From contig BQMF02000178.1 in assembly GCA_027922465.2 (NCBI GenBank), positions 558,001-622,000 of the forward strand: a DNA stretch of 64,000 bases, given 5' to 3'. A program made the translations under genes and the position numbers. The stretch is from Turritopsis dohrnii (taxonomy: Eukaryota > Cnidaria > Hydrozoa > Anthoathecata > Oceaniidae). The notes under the pieces are model-generated. The model saw nothing but the letters and a program-made list of their open reading frames with translations, was not told where the DNA came from and made no database searches. Shown here piece after piece: positions 33,988-47,779 of the stretch. How positions within the stretch are numbered: the stretch's first letter is position 1; the number at the start of each line of letters is the position of its first letter.

Positions 33988-34179
33988 TCAGTGATGTTGT
34001 AGTGACCGGGATCTACTTAGCATCATCAGCATAGATCTAATAAGTGCGAAGTTCAGTGTTGTTTCTGTATATGATTGAATGATACCCTTCTCAATTTTCC
34101 GTTTCGTCGCGATCATATCGACATGCCTTGACAAAAAGACTTTCTCTTCTGGTGCCATACCACCTGACGCAGAGAACAT
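33988..34179 (-). pseudogene. Retroelement C-terminal fragment
   Basis: FSASGGMAPEEKVFLSRHVD, MIATKRKIEKG and FALIRSMLMML match the last part of the same C-terminal region as 8560-9587 (there: LVFSVTGVMGKECSMFHKHI), one step further towards the C-terminus. The usual closing LRGSR is degenerate (LSRSRS). Upstream sequence is not readable as the rest of the protein. Confidence 0.5.
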
Positions 34180-35368
34180 TAATGTAGAAAGGCTGTCTTA
34201 AATCACATTAACTTGGTGTTTTTTCTCGTTGTTGTTTCTCTGATAGCTTGGTTTCATTGTCACATTTTGATGCTACGCTGCGTTTGGAGGATTTTCTGTC
34301 CAATAGTCTCTTGCTGATATATCTTGTCTCATCTTGAGTTTTTGCGATCTGATTCATCTGAGAGTTGAATTAAGTTTCAATATGTATGTAGTGACATCTC
34401 TGAGTTCGTTGTGGCGTTGCATTGCACATCCTCCTGTTTTTGCACAACATTACATGTTGACGTTGAATATTTTGCCTCACGTACATCAGGGATATGTTAA
34501 AGCGTCTTAAACATATCCCTGCGTACACCGACTTGGTTCTCTAAGGTGTTCTTGGAAGATTCGGTATCGCCCAGTTGTATCGTAGCCGGGTAATATCTCA
34601 GAACTTCATCTTACCCAGGTTGAAATTGAACTATTCAGGAGGGAGCGATTAAAGCCATTTTGATGTCGATCCTATCATAATCTCATTTTTAACACAATGC
34701 AACATCTGACATGGTCAATAGGCTGATTTCTTCATGAGGACTTGTTCTTTTCAGTGTAGTGGACACATACTTGGAACCTTGTTTACTAATATGTGCAAGC
34801 AAGAAAGTTTACTTAGCCCCGCTGCAAATTCATTACACGTCGATTGTTCCTTCCTTGATGTGTTCTGCTATTGTTTTTGTATTTCATTCGAGATCCTTCA
34901 TATTTCGCGATTCACACCTTTGTCACCTCCATTCCTAAACCCCCAAATATTATCAGAAGACCAAGACATTTCTACCTTTAATGTTTACGTTTTGAAGCAA
35001 TGTGAGGATTTCTATCATATTTCCGAATGATCACACTAACAAAACCATAGCTACACACATCAACCACTTAAAGATTTTAACTTATTAAAAATAAACCTTA
35101 AATAGAATTTCGTCCTCATACATTCGATGTTAAAAGAACTCAAAAATTTGATTAAAACCATTTACTGCTCATGTCAGTCAATAAAGAGTTTTTCTTTTGC
35201 ACTCATTTTTTGTCTACATTTGCATTCACTGTCTTCACAGGATTGGTAATTCTCAACGCCCAATATGTTCGCTTTTTTACGCCATACAAGAACGATTCAT
35301 ACAGTCAGCATGCTGCACGAAACGGATAAAAATGTTTATCATAAACTAAGGGCCAATGAGAGTGAAAC
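34180..35368. other. Stretch without supported genes
   Basis: A 98-codon open frame at 34734-35030 is Cys/Phe-rich with no recognisable motif; considered chance. Confidence 0.4.
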
Positions 35369-36216
35369 AAGAGCCAGATGGCGCAAAACGGTAGCAGCAA
35401 AAGTACTTGCCACAAGAATACTTTTAAATTTGAAATTTTACTTAAAGTTCTTAAACGTTCTGTAAACGTTATTTCTTGAGATATCTTACTGGTGGAAAAC
35501 AGGCATAAACGATATTATGTTTAAAATTACTAACTCGTGTAAATAGGGTCTAATCGCAACACACCAGCAATTTAATTTATTAGAAGACAAAAGAATTATA
35601 CATGCATGAGCTGTTTATAACGTACGTTTTTTTTATAAGAGCTTATGTAGAAAAAAAAACGCGTTTCTTCGAAAAAAAAATGTATGTTATTTTGAATTAT
35701 AATTTTTTGAAACCGAAAATGAATTCAAACAGATAACTGCCTTTTTTTAACTCGATTTTTGAAAACCTTGATGTTCAAAGACAGAACAGATAGCTAACAA
35801 ACGTAGAAAGTAATAAGAAAGTCTGATCTGTGCTTTACTGACACGAAAAACATATCTATTTTCAAGTGCCAAAGTTCATTGATTCAGTACCATAAAAGTA
35901 ACTAAAAGTCCCAGTTTTATGTAGACCTATTTGATTAATATCTATTCCTTCATCAATTAAGTGATAAAATATCAAAGAAAACGTATTTTAAATGTATGTG
36001 ATTGAAAACCTTCGAAAATTCAAAAGGCTGCGTTCGTTCATTAGAATGTATATTGAGTTTTTAGTGGGGACTCGCATACTCTAAATCGTAGGCTAAAAAC
36101 TGCCGTTTCGGCCGGAGTAGTAGTAGTAGTAGTAGTAGGAGTAGTAGTAGTAGTAGGAGTCCAAGGGTGTTTTAATACGGTATTCGCTTACGCTGCTACC
36201 GTAATAATGTGGTCTT
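35369..36216. repeat. 0.8-kb dispersed repeat, copy 2
   Basis: Same orientation as copy 1 at 25404-26195. Begins AGAGCCAGATGGCGCAAAAC, then GGTAGCAGC, and ends TACGGTATTCGCTTACGCTG, then CTACCGT. The internal (GTA)n tract is longer here (about 36118-36160). Confidence 0.7.
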
Positions 36217-36871
36217 GGTAAATGTGACTAATATTTGAAAGATGGTCAAATTTTTCCACAAACAATTTAAAACTGATAAGTTTCCCTGGATAAGTGATGA
36301 TATGAGTATTTCCTTCGGATGAACTATAGACAGGAAATCTTTGAAGATTTTGCAACACCATTACTTCAATGTTTGAGAATAGTCCCGGAAAGATCTATTA
36401 TTGTAGGAAGTCGAACTAGTTCAACATAGGTTGGCAGATGGCAAATGTCTTCTTTTTTCCTCACCTTTCGACAGTCACGCGTGCAGTATCGCAAGTGGCA
36501 ATATTTTCTCTTTGTGCCAGTAGTTAAAATGCAGAACGGCGAAAAAACAAAGTTGATTTAAAAACGTAAGAAATAATAGTGATTTGAATTTCTCGTCGTT
36601 TCTGCTAAATGCGCGGTTACTGTTAACAAAATTTAAATGACAGATCGGTCAAGAAAAGCCAGTATAGCTCGTACTATCCATTCTTTCACGCGCAAAACAA
36701 TATACATCGTCTTTAAACATAACGAAAGGAATTTGTCCATGAAATTCCAACTCGTGCTGTTGTCCTTAACAAATCTATAGCAAACTTCGAGGAAACTTAT
36801 ACAAAGAACACACGGCACGTTAAACGATGAGTAAAAACTTGTTTATGACATAAATCGATGGATTGGCTATG

Positions 36872-37027
36872 GTTCGTGTGACAAATTGCAATAACCATCA
36901 GACTTCATGGTGTAAACCTTGTGAAATGGTTAGTGAGGGTAAGGGTCGGGCTTAGCGTCATTTGTTCAAATACATTTGTAAGTGTTTTCACCGTTTAAAT
37001 GTAATGGTTGCAATTTGTCACATGAAC
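36872..37027. mobile_element. Small MITE with about 20-bp TIR
   Basis: GTTCGTGTGACAAATTGCAA at 36872-36891 is inverted at 37008-37027 with one mismatch. 156 bp, non-coding. Confidence 0.6.
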
Positions 37028-37330
37028 ATACTCATTGTACTTGAGTTTCTGGATGACGGTTACAAAGTGAAAATTTATACATAATTTATATGATTATCAT
37101 TTGACGAGAAAAAAACAACAAAAAACAAACAACCAAAGAAATAAAAAGCAAGATATTTGTAACTTCACTTTCTGCCTAATAACAGCGTGAGATTAATTTC
37201 TTCTGTGAAGACAAACACGTTCATCTAGCTTCACTTTCGTTTTTAGATATCCCTGCAACCATCAACTGTAACGATGGTTACGAACGATATGAAGAACAAT
37301 ACAAGCAGTTGGTTACACTATATGATGACG

Positions 37331-40300
37331 TCATTCATTTCGTACGGTCAGTGGCGGGTATTCGTTGTCATCGGTAAGGCGTAAGTTCTGTTGGCCTGAA
37401 GATAACTCGCTACTAAGTGGCGGTGTGCTTGAAGAAGGAGAGGGCGTTCGAAGAGGTGACGAGACCGCCAGACCGCCCGAGAAACGTTCGCCAGACTGCA
37501 AAAAAAATATATCACATAAACACAAACTTCTTGTTATTTTATATACCTAAAAACTTGTAATTTAAATAATGCATTGTGGTAGTTGTATGATATACGATTG
37601 AGATCACCGACTTATGAACAACAAAGTAATGACTCACAGAAACTTTTGAAGTATTTTCATCATCTGGTATTAATCTAAACATCAAGAGTTTCTTATAACC
37701 AGGACATCAGGAAAAGCCATGTCAATATTCCACATTAAGAGCCCTCCTTTGTTGACCTACACTGGCTTTCCGGTAAGAAGAATGCTACACTTGCAGATCA
37801 GGAGTCAAAACAGCTAACCGGTGGAGGGTTGTTATAACACGAAAAGAGAAAAAGTGAACTTACGGAAACTGCCTGAGTAAAGGACACTCTTGGCCATCGG
37901 CAGGATCCAAATTATAAATATATATGTAGCCATCAGCACTAGCAGCAAGGATTCTGGGTAATTTATTAATAGTCGCTAGAGCGCAGATGTTACGTTGACC
38001 TTAAATAAAAAGTATATTTTTGCACTCAAACGTCGATGTTTTTAAAAGAAAAGATGAAAGCTGCTTATAAATGATCACGAAATATCAACCAAGAAGAAGC
38101 GTTTATTCCAAGTACTTCTGTTTGTTCTTACATATTTGGTTTGCTTAAAAACATTCTTAATCAATGTATCCTCATCGAGATGTATGAGGAAAGACACATA
38201 ATATCATCGAGATGTATGAGGAAAGACACATAATATCATCGAGATGTATGAGGAAAGACACATAATATCAAATTACCTGCATGAGGTAATTTCGCTATTG
38301 CAAAAGCTCTGCCTTGCGAAAATACTTCGGTAACTTGTGAAGGCAGGTAATTAGCGGGGGTCATCAGAGCTTTACCAAAATATCCCATCCACGTTTGAGA
38401 ACCCGTTTCTTCTTTCGTAGCCCTGGAATAAAAGTTGGTCTGGCTGTAGATGTTGGGATTTAACGAAGAGAGAACAATCGTTCTGGAGTGTTAAACGATG
38501 ATGAAAAATTTCTTTAAAAGAGAAATGAGTGGGTAATTGAACAAATTGACCGAATCACGTGGTCATGACACTATGTTACATCGGATACAGTGTAAAGGAG
38601 GTGAAGAACAGGAGACACTGTGTAAAGTAAATGGTCGAAAGGCAATTGAATCCAAAACAAAACTCTTACTTATCATTTTCGTTTTCTAGTTTGAATATAT
38701 GTATCGTCTCTGTGTTGCTTGAAGTGGCAAGAAAAAGTGAATCCGGACTGAAGGATAAACAGTTGATCTGTGCACATCTTAAAATAACACAAAAAAGTAT
38801 GGATAAGTATATAGATTTCTAATGCGATTTGATTTTAAAAAAATGACCTCTTTAACATTCATTAAAAATCAGTGAGGAAATTAAAACATGTGCCAGCAGA
38901 AAATTTAGAAAGTACATTTACGAGACGTAGAAGAGGGTAAAGGGAGTTGGATCATCGAAATGTTCAGTATCAAATGATTATGTTAAACCAAAAAGCAGCT
39001 ACTAATTTGTGTCAGTAGATGCAAAAAGTAAAGAAAGGTCTTTTTTTTTTTGGTGTTGGATTTTGCGGCTCATGTCTACTCAATTTATTATGTGCTTAAC
39101 AATGCTTTTCCTGTCTGCTTGGGTTAAATGGATTCAGTACATACAAAGATAACATAGTGTCTATCAAAGAGGGAAAGTAACAAAAAAGAAAGAACAAACC
39201 GTTTCATTCCACGACGAAACTCAAACAACTTTATACCTTCGGGAATAGAAAAGACACGAATAACTGTGCCCTATACAAAAAACAGGGAAAATAAAAAGAA
39301 TTTTTTTGTGGTACTTCGCTTTCTTGTTTACCAACCATCACCATATTTAAGTCAGATAGATCATAACATTTTAATAAGTTTACCTTTTCAGATGCAGTAG
39401 CAAGTAAGGTGGCGTTCGTATTGAAGGTAAGTGCAGCTACTGGTGTATCATGAGCTGCTATCATTGATACAGCTCGCTAAATTTAAAGGAAGAAAAATAG
39501 AAGAAAAATTCATGAAAAAAGAAGATAAATGTGCGCAAAAACTGCTGAACTAACCAGATTGATTCCGTCGAAAATTTGAACTTCTCCAATCTAGGCGACA
39601 AGAAAGGTTAAGGTAAATACAAACTGATTTTAAGTCTGAAAAAAGAATTATTCTGGGAAAAATAAAAAAGACATTAATATTAAAAGCAGTTTTACCTGGA
39701 CATTACCAGGGTATGCAATATAACAATTTTCAGAATCGTCTGATAGCGCACAAAGACCTAAATGAATATTCAAAAACATACAAGCTTAAGTCAAGAAAGT
39801 TCAAAACTATTTTTATGAAGGAAACTGGTGTTATATGGACGAGGGCAATCTATAAAACAGATACGTAAATTGAAATAATGAAAGAAATTTTGATCCCCTT
39901 AAAAGCAATGCTTCTATATGAGAACCCACATAATACTTCTTGATGTAATAAATATACAATTAAATTATCACAAAACTATAATCAATAGCAACAGTTGACC
40001 ATGAGGCTACTAAAGATGATCTTCCTGTGAATAATTCCTGGGAACTACAAATTCACAAAAATTTGGTACAATTTAAAAACCACTATGAGTCTTAAACAAT
40101 TTCAATGAAAACTCATATCTGTTTAGCATATACTTAAAAAGGTTCTAAAAGAGCTCCCAAGTTGGAATAACAATTAGATCTTGCAACAGTGCAACAGTAA
40201 AAAACCATCATAAAAACACAGTTAATTCAGACAACGATCAATGGAACAATCTTTAAGAGGACATACCATTTGGGTTAGGTGGTGTGTCTCGGATTGTATG

Positions 40301-42566
40301 AAGCACCTAAAAATTGAAACAAAAGAAAAAATTTTATATTTATAAAGTTTAGAACCAACTTGAATAAGGCTTAATAAAAAATGTTCGACAAATTTAAGGA
40401 CAATCACTTAGATCTGACTCAAATTAAATTTATCAACACTTTACAACCCTGCTGTTTTAAATAGCAGATCATGTTGTGTAACTACAGTAACGCTGTATCA
40501 CCTTCATATCTCTGATATTGTGAATATATAAGCTTTCTTCCAGAACAACTAGAAGTCTCTAAAAGTAACAATAAAGATATTATAACAAATCGATCGCAAT
40601 GATCAATAAATCTAATCAGGTAATAATGATACTTATAAGGTGCTTTCTACCTATTTCTTGTTACAGTTAAATACCTTCATGGTTAAATAAATGAAAAAAA
40701 GGTTTTTGCTTATTTTTAGCTAATTGTGAATATATTTTCATCTTCAGTGTTCTTCTATTCCAGTTTAACAGTTTTTACTTTTCATCCATGAACTAGTCGC
40801 CCAGGCCAAACAGATATTTGTTATTAACAATTCAATTCAACTCAATTAACATAATCGCATAGAAGTAGTAATCGGACACAAATCATGCATAATTGCAACA
40901 ACAATCATTCACACTTGTTGTCATATAATCAAGACTGTCCTTGGAGCCTATGATATAGTCTAGTGGATGAAATATTCTCCATAAATGAAGAATTAAATGA
41001 TTTGATGAACTGTTTTATGGTGGACCTGAAATTCCGCTCAAAAATTTGATTCCAGTGATGCAACTGATGAAAACTTCCTAGAATGTTCTTTGTGAAGGTT
41101 TGATAATCAAGTTCAATTTTATGAATACATTCTGCTAAAATAGTCCTACCAAATGAAACTAACGTACATACCATCCTGTTCAGACGAACTGATAATATGG
41201 TATTCGGGTAACTATAGTTACATATTTCGGTACCTTTCTATGAATGAAAAAAAGTTATGGAAAAGAAAAAATGTTATTTCAGGTATAGAAAATCTAAACA
41301 CCAAATTAAAATAAAATTAAAATAAAACTTGTGCAAGCTTACTTTGAAATGACAAACTTTTAATTTCCTTGGAGCAGACAAGCTAACAATGGCCACCAAA
41401 CTGCTGGAAAACAACCTCTCCACAATGCAAGCATCTCCTTTGTCTAAATTAGACATCATAAATTGTCATCATTATTATTGTGGCATCTCTGATCTGACTT
41501 TGATAATTCTTCTCATGTTATGCTGCTACTATTTAACCCAACACACATCACAGACTTTAAGGACAAACTTGGAAAGAAGTATTGCTGTATATATTGTATA
41601 TATTTGTAAATACTTTAGTTTTTATCCTGTATAAAGATTCAGAAATAAATAAATAAATAAATAAGGTTAATACAGTGTCATTATTCTTTACGTTTAAAAA
41701 GATCCTATGTGGTACTTTGATTAATCTTGGTCAAACGCTATTATGAAGAGACGTCTGATGGATAAAATACTAAATTGGACTAGATTTTTATCCATCCTAT
41801 TATTGACTGAATGGCCATCTTGTGAAAACGGTGCTCATAAAACAATAAAAGAAACGCACTAAAACTCGATTTGTTTTCCATTACAAATACGGATTCCTGC
41901 AGATAATCATTATTGCTGATGATTATTTTAAAAGCAACCTTCCTTGTCAAGTTACCTGAAGAAAATTAATCAATAGGTGATTCTCTGTTTGTCTGTCATG
42001 CAAAATGGTAGATATGACATGTGGGAGATATTTCTCTTCCTGTGGATGACACCAGTGTGAAGCCATTGCATTGAGACCCAAATGAACGAATGTTTAGGGA
42101 AAAATATCTCGATAACCAATAGGAATAACTCATGTTTTTTGGGGTCCGCCATACTGGCAATGGGGTGACAAGAAATTTGGGTCTAATGTTTTTGCGGATG
42201 GCGTCATCAAAATTTTGGATCAACAATATCTCTGTAATAGTATGTGTAGCAAAAGAATTTCATACATTTTTTTTATCAGATTTTCGATCTCTACAACATT
42301 GGTACACTTATCATTGCCAATTCTTAAATTTAATTTTTCTTGAACTCAACGCACACCAAAGATGGGCGACGAGTGATGCCACCTTGGCCACTAGTATTAT
42401 AAAAGGACAATAAAAAATGTCACTCTTTCTCAGTATAATCGATTAACATTATGCAAAAAAATAGCTGAAAACACAAAACTAACCATAGTCATGGATTTCC
42501 TCCAGTTTTTCGATTGTGTTTAATGAATACAGCTTGTAGCCTAATCTGGAGCCAACAGCCAAAGAC
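37331..42566 (-). CDS. WIPI2: WIPI1/2-type PROPPIN (Atg18 family), N-terminal exon not found
   Basis: Fourteen exons, all GT/AG and phase-consistent: 42566-42484, 41443-41343, 41237-41172, 40558-40502, 40306-40267, 39757-39696, 39590-39555, 39476-39384, 39270-39200, 38777-38670, 38422-38277, 37999-37864, 37674-37638, 37495-37331 (stop TCA/TGA). They encode about 400 residues; the family has about 440. It is a seven-bladed beta-propeller that binds PI3P and PI(3,5)P2 on early autophagosomal membranes and recruits lipidation machinery. Hallmarks: [49 protein letters not shown], the lipid-binding FRRG box in [37 protein letters not shown] and a Ser/Pro-rich tail ending [10 protein letters not shown]. 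The tail resembles WIPI1 and the propeller WIPI2, so it may predate their split; the symbol is approximate. The exon with the start Met must lie upstream of 42566. Introns carry a Helitron-like element (41982-42394) and a LINE tail. Confidence 0.9.
38173..38268. repeat. Three exact 32-bp tandem repeats beside a WIPI splice donor
   Basis: The unit starting CATCGAGATGTATGAGGAAA occurs three times in a row. The last copy ends 8 bp before the donor of the exon 38422-38277 (read on the minus strand, it lies at the start of the intron). Confidence 0.9.
41590..41665 (+). mobile_element. LINE 3'-tail-like segment with (AAAT)n
   Basis: TTGTAAATACTTTAGTTTTT, then ATCCTGTATAAAGATTC and (AAAT)n. Same tail type as 8450-8565. 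Lies in a WIPI intron. Confidence 0.5.
41982..42394 (+). mobile_element. Helitron-like non-autonomous element, copy C
   Basis: Begins TCTCTGTTTGTCTGTCATGC, then AAAATGGTAGA, matching copy B, and ends with a degenerate hairpin (GGGCGACGAGTGATGCCACC) and TTGGCCACTAG followed by T. 413 bp, in the WIPI intron between 41443 and 42484. Confidence 0.5.
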
Positions 42567-44630
42567 CTGCAAAAAACAACTAATAATGATAATAATGATT
42601 ATTACCCAAACACATCTTCATCTAAACACTTATTCAAGGTGTAAAAATTTTCAGAGTAAGCTTCTAATAATGTTGAAATTTAAAGATATTTTTTTATTGA
42701 TGATAAAATAAATTCAAAACTTTATTTACATTAAACTTGTTAAATGGACTCCAAATGTCAGTTTAGAGAGATTCTAGGGTTTTCAACGCAAATATTAAAG
42801 TAAAACAGCTTATAGAGAAAAACAAACAGTTGATCAAAATTGCAGATATCATCACAAACTCTCTTCTACCCAATTTCGATATAACTGCAAGAGGAACAGT
42901 TAGAATGAATTTTTATGTTTTTGTTTGCTATGTTTTGCATAAATAAACAAGAGTATGCTATCTTGAGTATAAGCAGATATTTCCATTATATCAAAAGTAG
43001 CTTCTTGAGAACTCAGTAAATAGATGTGCTAACTTTGTTTTACTGAAGATGGCATGACAAGCAGAAAAGCTGTTAAATAATGAAATTGTTTATTTTATTT
43101 GATCATCAGATGTACTAATGTACCACAATACAGCTTTACATGTGAAAAAATACAGATTCACACCTTGAATAACATTTCTGGTAATAAGCAGTTCTAGTAC
43201 ACACTTTTTTTAACGAGAAGCAATAAAGTCTTCTTGTTTTATTAGCCTGAAATGTTTTTTTTCAGTGACCATTAAAAATTATTTTAAATGATAACTGTAC
43301 TCAGTTTCTCGTTATTTAGTATCTAACAACGGACGCCATTGCAGTGCTCTGCGATGGAAATTTTGACGTCACAGCGCGATCACTCTTTTTGTAAGGATTA
43401 CATAAACTACAACATTTTGTTTTTGTTGATGAAAGTTCTTGTGTTCTTTGTGATATAAAACCTTTATTAAAAAGTATTTCGTTTTCGATTTATAGCAGGT
43501 ATATGTGCGTAAGTGAGTTTTTGAACAAATGTGTATATTTTAGATGTATAAAAAAATGAAATCTTCAGTATGACTGTTTTTGTTTTTCTTGAATCGTTAA
43601 CGATAAACTTATTTTACATTTTGCTGTTTCTTGATGTTTAAGATTGTTATGTTACGTTCGTGTTTTTTTGTTGTTTTTCTACCGTTTCTCGTATCTTTAG
43701 AACGTAGGCCTAAAAAACATATCATCATGTGCTGCCTACGTCGGATGTTTCTGCAAATGAAATTCGCTCTGTGACGTCATGATGTTTATAACGAAAGCTG
43801 TAATGGCGATTTAACTAAGTTGTTTTTTTAGCAGTTTTTTTCATTTGGAATACCTTTTATACATAAAAAGGTGTTCCTCTAGGATAAATGAAGTATTTCA
43901 TGCTCAAATTCAGAAAAGAAATTTTAAGGCTTAATTTCCCTTTAAATAACTGTATGCAATAAATCACCTATGCAATACAACTGTTGTTCTTGCTTACATC
44001 TTGCTACTTGAATTAGCTTGAACACATCACATACAGAGAAACAAATATACCATTTACCACATTTATCAAGGAGTTTGAAAGAGAATTGCAAAAACAAACT
44101 TACATTCCTCAGGATTGTTCTTATTTTACATGAGAGTTCAGGCTTATTGAAACAAGGAGCCTCAATTAATTCTTTTGAAAAAATCAAAGTCACAGAATAC
44201 TTACAATACTTGAGATTTTCAATGATCGACACATACTTATTTACATACACACTTAACCTATTTTACATTTATTGACATTTTTTTTATGTCATTTGCAGAA
44301 AATTACTATACTTGCTTTACTTTTTTTTATGCTTTACCATTACCTTTTATGATGACCAGCATCCCAGGTTAAAGTTTTCACAGTATATCAATTTCGAAAA
44401 TGATGTGAGAAAATCCCATATTAGCATCAAATCTTAAAAGAAAGTCCACTCATCATACAAACTGAGCAAAAAATGTATTGGATGGTTTCATTGCAGCAAA
44501 CTCCTACTGAGATTTCCTTGGTCAGAGATTTTACTGGCATCACATTCATATAAAAACATTCATATAAAAACATCCATATAAAAAGTTGATATTTTCAAAG
44601 AGTATCTACGTGCTCTATTAAAAGCACATC
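42567..44630. other. Region upstream of the WIPI exons found
   Basis: Should contain or precede the WIPI start exon, which I could not identify. A pair of CpG-bearing stretches with TGACGTCA near 43365-43375 and 43770-43780 sit in inverted orientation. A 16-17 bp unit (CATTCATATAAAAA) is repeated three times at 44540-44586. Confidence 0.4.
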
Positions 44631-44634
44631 TTAA

Positions 44635-45424
44635 GGGGTCAGCATACTTTTCAAAAGTGAAAGTTTTATTTTTCAAATTTTTTTTGACAAATGCAATCAT
44701 TAGGTTATTATTACACTACATTTAAAGTTATAGCGAAAAATAATGGTTTTTGAGAAAGTTGTGGGCATTTTTCGATATTCAACATTTCTAAGTTATGACA
44801 ACCTTTAATATAATCTGTTGTATACTCAAAAGGTGATTAATTAAATTAGCAGCTCACTTTGTGAATTTATTGTCGTCTATGTGATGAAAAATTATTAGTG
44901 TTATACCTTTTATGAGCTCCATCTTTCCAGCAAGTGGCTCATTTCCTGTAAAACTTTGCATAGCAGTAGATGAAAGCCTGTTAACGAAAAGTGTGCCTGC
45001 GATTTGAGAGAAAATTCCTGAGTGGCTCAAAATCCGAGATTGTTTTCAACTATCCAATAGCGCAAAAGTATGGAAAAAACAAAAAACTGTTTTTCTCCTG
45101 AACAAAACCATAAATTGAGATTCGCGGGCACACTTTGTTTCCACTAATTGTGAGGAATCGCCACAAACAAAAAAACATGTAAAAAAACTTTTTCTTCGGG
45201 AGTTGGAGCTCAAAGAAGCAAACAAAAGTCCGTATTTTTTATTGTTTTCGCAGACTAATTTCTTCTTTATTATTTATGTAAATATATCCTTTTATACACC
45301 GTTGGAAAGAAAATTTATTGCTCTACACGAATTCACGAAATATTTTTACTTAAAATGTAATGGTAAAAAGAAATAACGGAAAAAGTTATGCAATGCATAT
45401 GTGAGTAAAAGGTACGCTGAGCCC
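44635..45424. mobile_element. TTAA-flanked MITE (piggyBac/Kolobok-type)
   Basis: Ends GGGGTCAGCATACTTTT and, inverted, GGGCTCAGCGTACCTTTT; TTAA lies outside both (44631-44634, 45425-45428). 790 bp, no ORF. The flanks resemble the uninterrupted stretch at 55795-55875. Confidence 0.7.
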
Positions 45425-45514
45425 TTAACTGACTATAGGAAAGTTATAGCGAACGCTAGCGCGATCATGTGCCTCAATGACAAGACTTCTTAAAGCTTAA
45501 ATACGCTGAGATTT

Positions 45515-45537
45515 GGGGGGGGGGGGGGGGGGGGGGG
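45515..45537. repeat. Poly-G tract of 23 G
   Basis: Uninterrupted G-run. Confidence 0.9.
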
Positions 45538-45539
45538 TA

Positions 45540-47040
45540 CGGCCCTGAACCCCACCAACGCTCTGCCCCAGACACCCAGGTGCGATGTTCACACCTTCGG
45601 CATTTTTAAAAGGCCTTCACCTTTATGTTGCTATTACTACCAATGCCCAAAATAATTTTCATATTCTAATGTTTATAGTCTAGTAATGTTTGCCCCAAAA
45701 ATAGGCTTACCCAGACAAAATGCGGATAAAGATGAATTTGGTACCTTAGGAGCACAATTTTGTCTTCTTTACTGAAAATCCGTTTTGGGCAAAAAAAGTT
45801 GTGAATATTTCCCCCCTATTTCCTTCTCTTATGTAAAATTAGTTGACACTGGGTCACTGGGTCTAGTATCTTTGATTTGCCATTACTCAATTATTATGAA
45901 ACTTTGTACAGATACAGCTCAGATATTCTTCTTTTCAAAATGTTTTGCTGATGTCAGCATAATTACAAAAAAAACAGTTTTACCACTTGTTTTCACTACA
46001 TAGCAATAACGCATGACACTGACATCGCCAAAAGCTTTCCACAAGGATTTTTTGTGGTTGTGCTGCAGTTGCATCTGATGATTCGGAGGATATGATCATC
46101 TGGTGCAGCTTCCTGAGTATTAGATTTTAAAGATCAATTTTGAAGACCAAAACAGATTTTTGCGGATTTTCACAAAATTTCGCTTCTAACGGTACCAAAA
46201 ATCATCTTTATCCGAATTAGACTATTATATATTCTATATTTTACAGTCTATGAAATTCCCTTATGAAACAATAAAAATTATAATGAATGAAACCAGACTG
46301 AGACTTTGGAATATAAAATCGAAAAGTCATTGAGTATTTCTTAGTATTTTACCACTTCAAAAATGGAACTTACTCTTGTATAGAATACAGAAGGAAGATT
46401 TCAATTGCAACCAACTTATGGCATCAAATTAATGTTTTCAGTACTGCCTTGTGCTTTAAAGAATAGCATCAGAAGTGGTTCCTATTTTAACTTTTTCAAA
46501 CCTCATTATTTGAATTACTGACTACTTTATTGTTTCCAATCAAAGTTTAAAATACAGTGCATATTTTTCAGATACATTTTTGTTTATATCATTCATTGGC
46601 ATTTTATGGAAATGTTATATTAGTTTAGCGTCACTTTTCTTCTGAAAATGTCATGTGGCAAGATTTCATTATTCATTAATTTCGTTCTTGTGCCATACAT
46701 AGCGGGAGAACACAACAAATACGCCATTCTGCATTATTATAGATTCGGAGATTCAGTACTAGCTTGAGGTTTCCAATTACCTGCTTATTATTCAAGGGAA
46801 CACAATGGTGAAGTCATTAAACATGCGGGGAAGAGCAACATGGACGTTTTGAACCGTGGTATGATGGTTGGTGGTGGATAGGAAAACAAATGAAGTGGAT
46901 GATGTATTGTTCGTTTTAGAATTGTCATTTTGTATTGAAATTGTGTAAAATCATGAACTTTTTTACGCGGGCCCTTAAACTGATACAAGCGAGTGATACT
47001 CAACTAATAAAATTTCCATCGGCCTTATGGGAGTTAACCA
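45540..47040. other. Stretch without recognisable genes
   Basis: AT-rich, stops in all frames, no supported exon. Confidence 0.5.
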
Positions 47041-47044
47041 CAAT

Positions 47045-47779
47045 AAACCTACTAGTAATCACCTAATATCATCAATTAAAACCCTTTATAAAACCAATTT
47101 AATCAAAAAATTTTAAACATTGCCACATAATTTAATGTTTAAGCCTCCAAGCAAAAGGTCAAGAAGGAATCTTGGTTATAGTATACCATTAATCGTCCTA
47201 ACTTCAGACATCCTTCTAAACTTCGGACATAAAAAAAACATATCCGCAAAATACAAACCACATCAGTTAAAGTACATACTGTCTGTCAATTAAACTAAAT
47301 CTAAAACTTGTTATAATTGAACTTAATAAAAATGAAACACTTAAATTAGTTGACTGTACCCTTGAAACCAACTATGCGTTTAAGGCTCTATCTAAACAAC
47401 AGATCTAATAATCTAATTACTTAAAGTAATAGAATTTGAGAAGACATCGATGAAATCCCTGGGAATGAAGTGATATTAGAAAGCTTACACAACTGCGATT
47501 CTATCGCGGTGATGTGAACCAGATGATTGGTAAATTCAAGGAGATCATGAAATAACGTTGCAGATAGCAATCCGCCATGTACATTCCATGACAGAAAAGT
47601 AATGAATTTACCATAGCTGTAGAACTGTAGATGCTCATTACGTAGAGAAGAGTGTTGTAAAATCATCATACGCAATTGATAAGTATATATATATCAAAGA
47701 AAAAAATCAAAAAAAATGTAAACAAAACATTTCGCTAATTTCAATATTAGGTGATTACTAGTAGGTTTATTGATGTTAA
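47045..47779. mobile_element. Inverted-repeat pair, element 1
   Basis: AATAAACCTACTAGTAATCACCTAATA at about 47043-47070 is exactly inverted near 47744-47772 (the core is AGTAATCACCTAATA). Encloses the left end of the pair at 47176/49800. Confidence 0.55.

Noticed and set aside
38165..38270. Direct repeats considered as a CRISPR-like array
   Set aside because: The 32-bp units are contiguous with no spacers, and the genome is eukaryotic.
40929..41174. 81-codon minus-strand frame in the WIPI region
   Set aside because: It reads mostly through an intron; only its first few bases overlap the true exon 41237-41172, in another frame.
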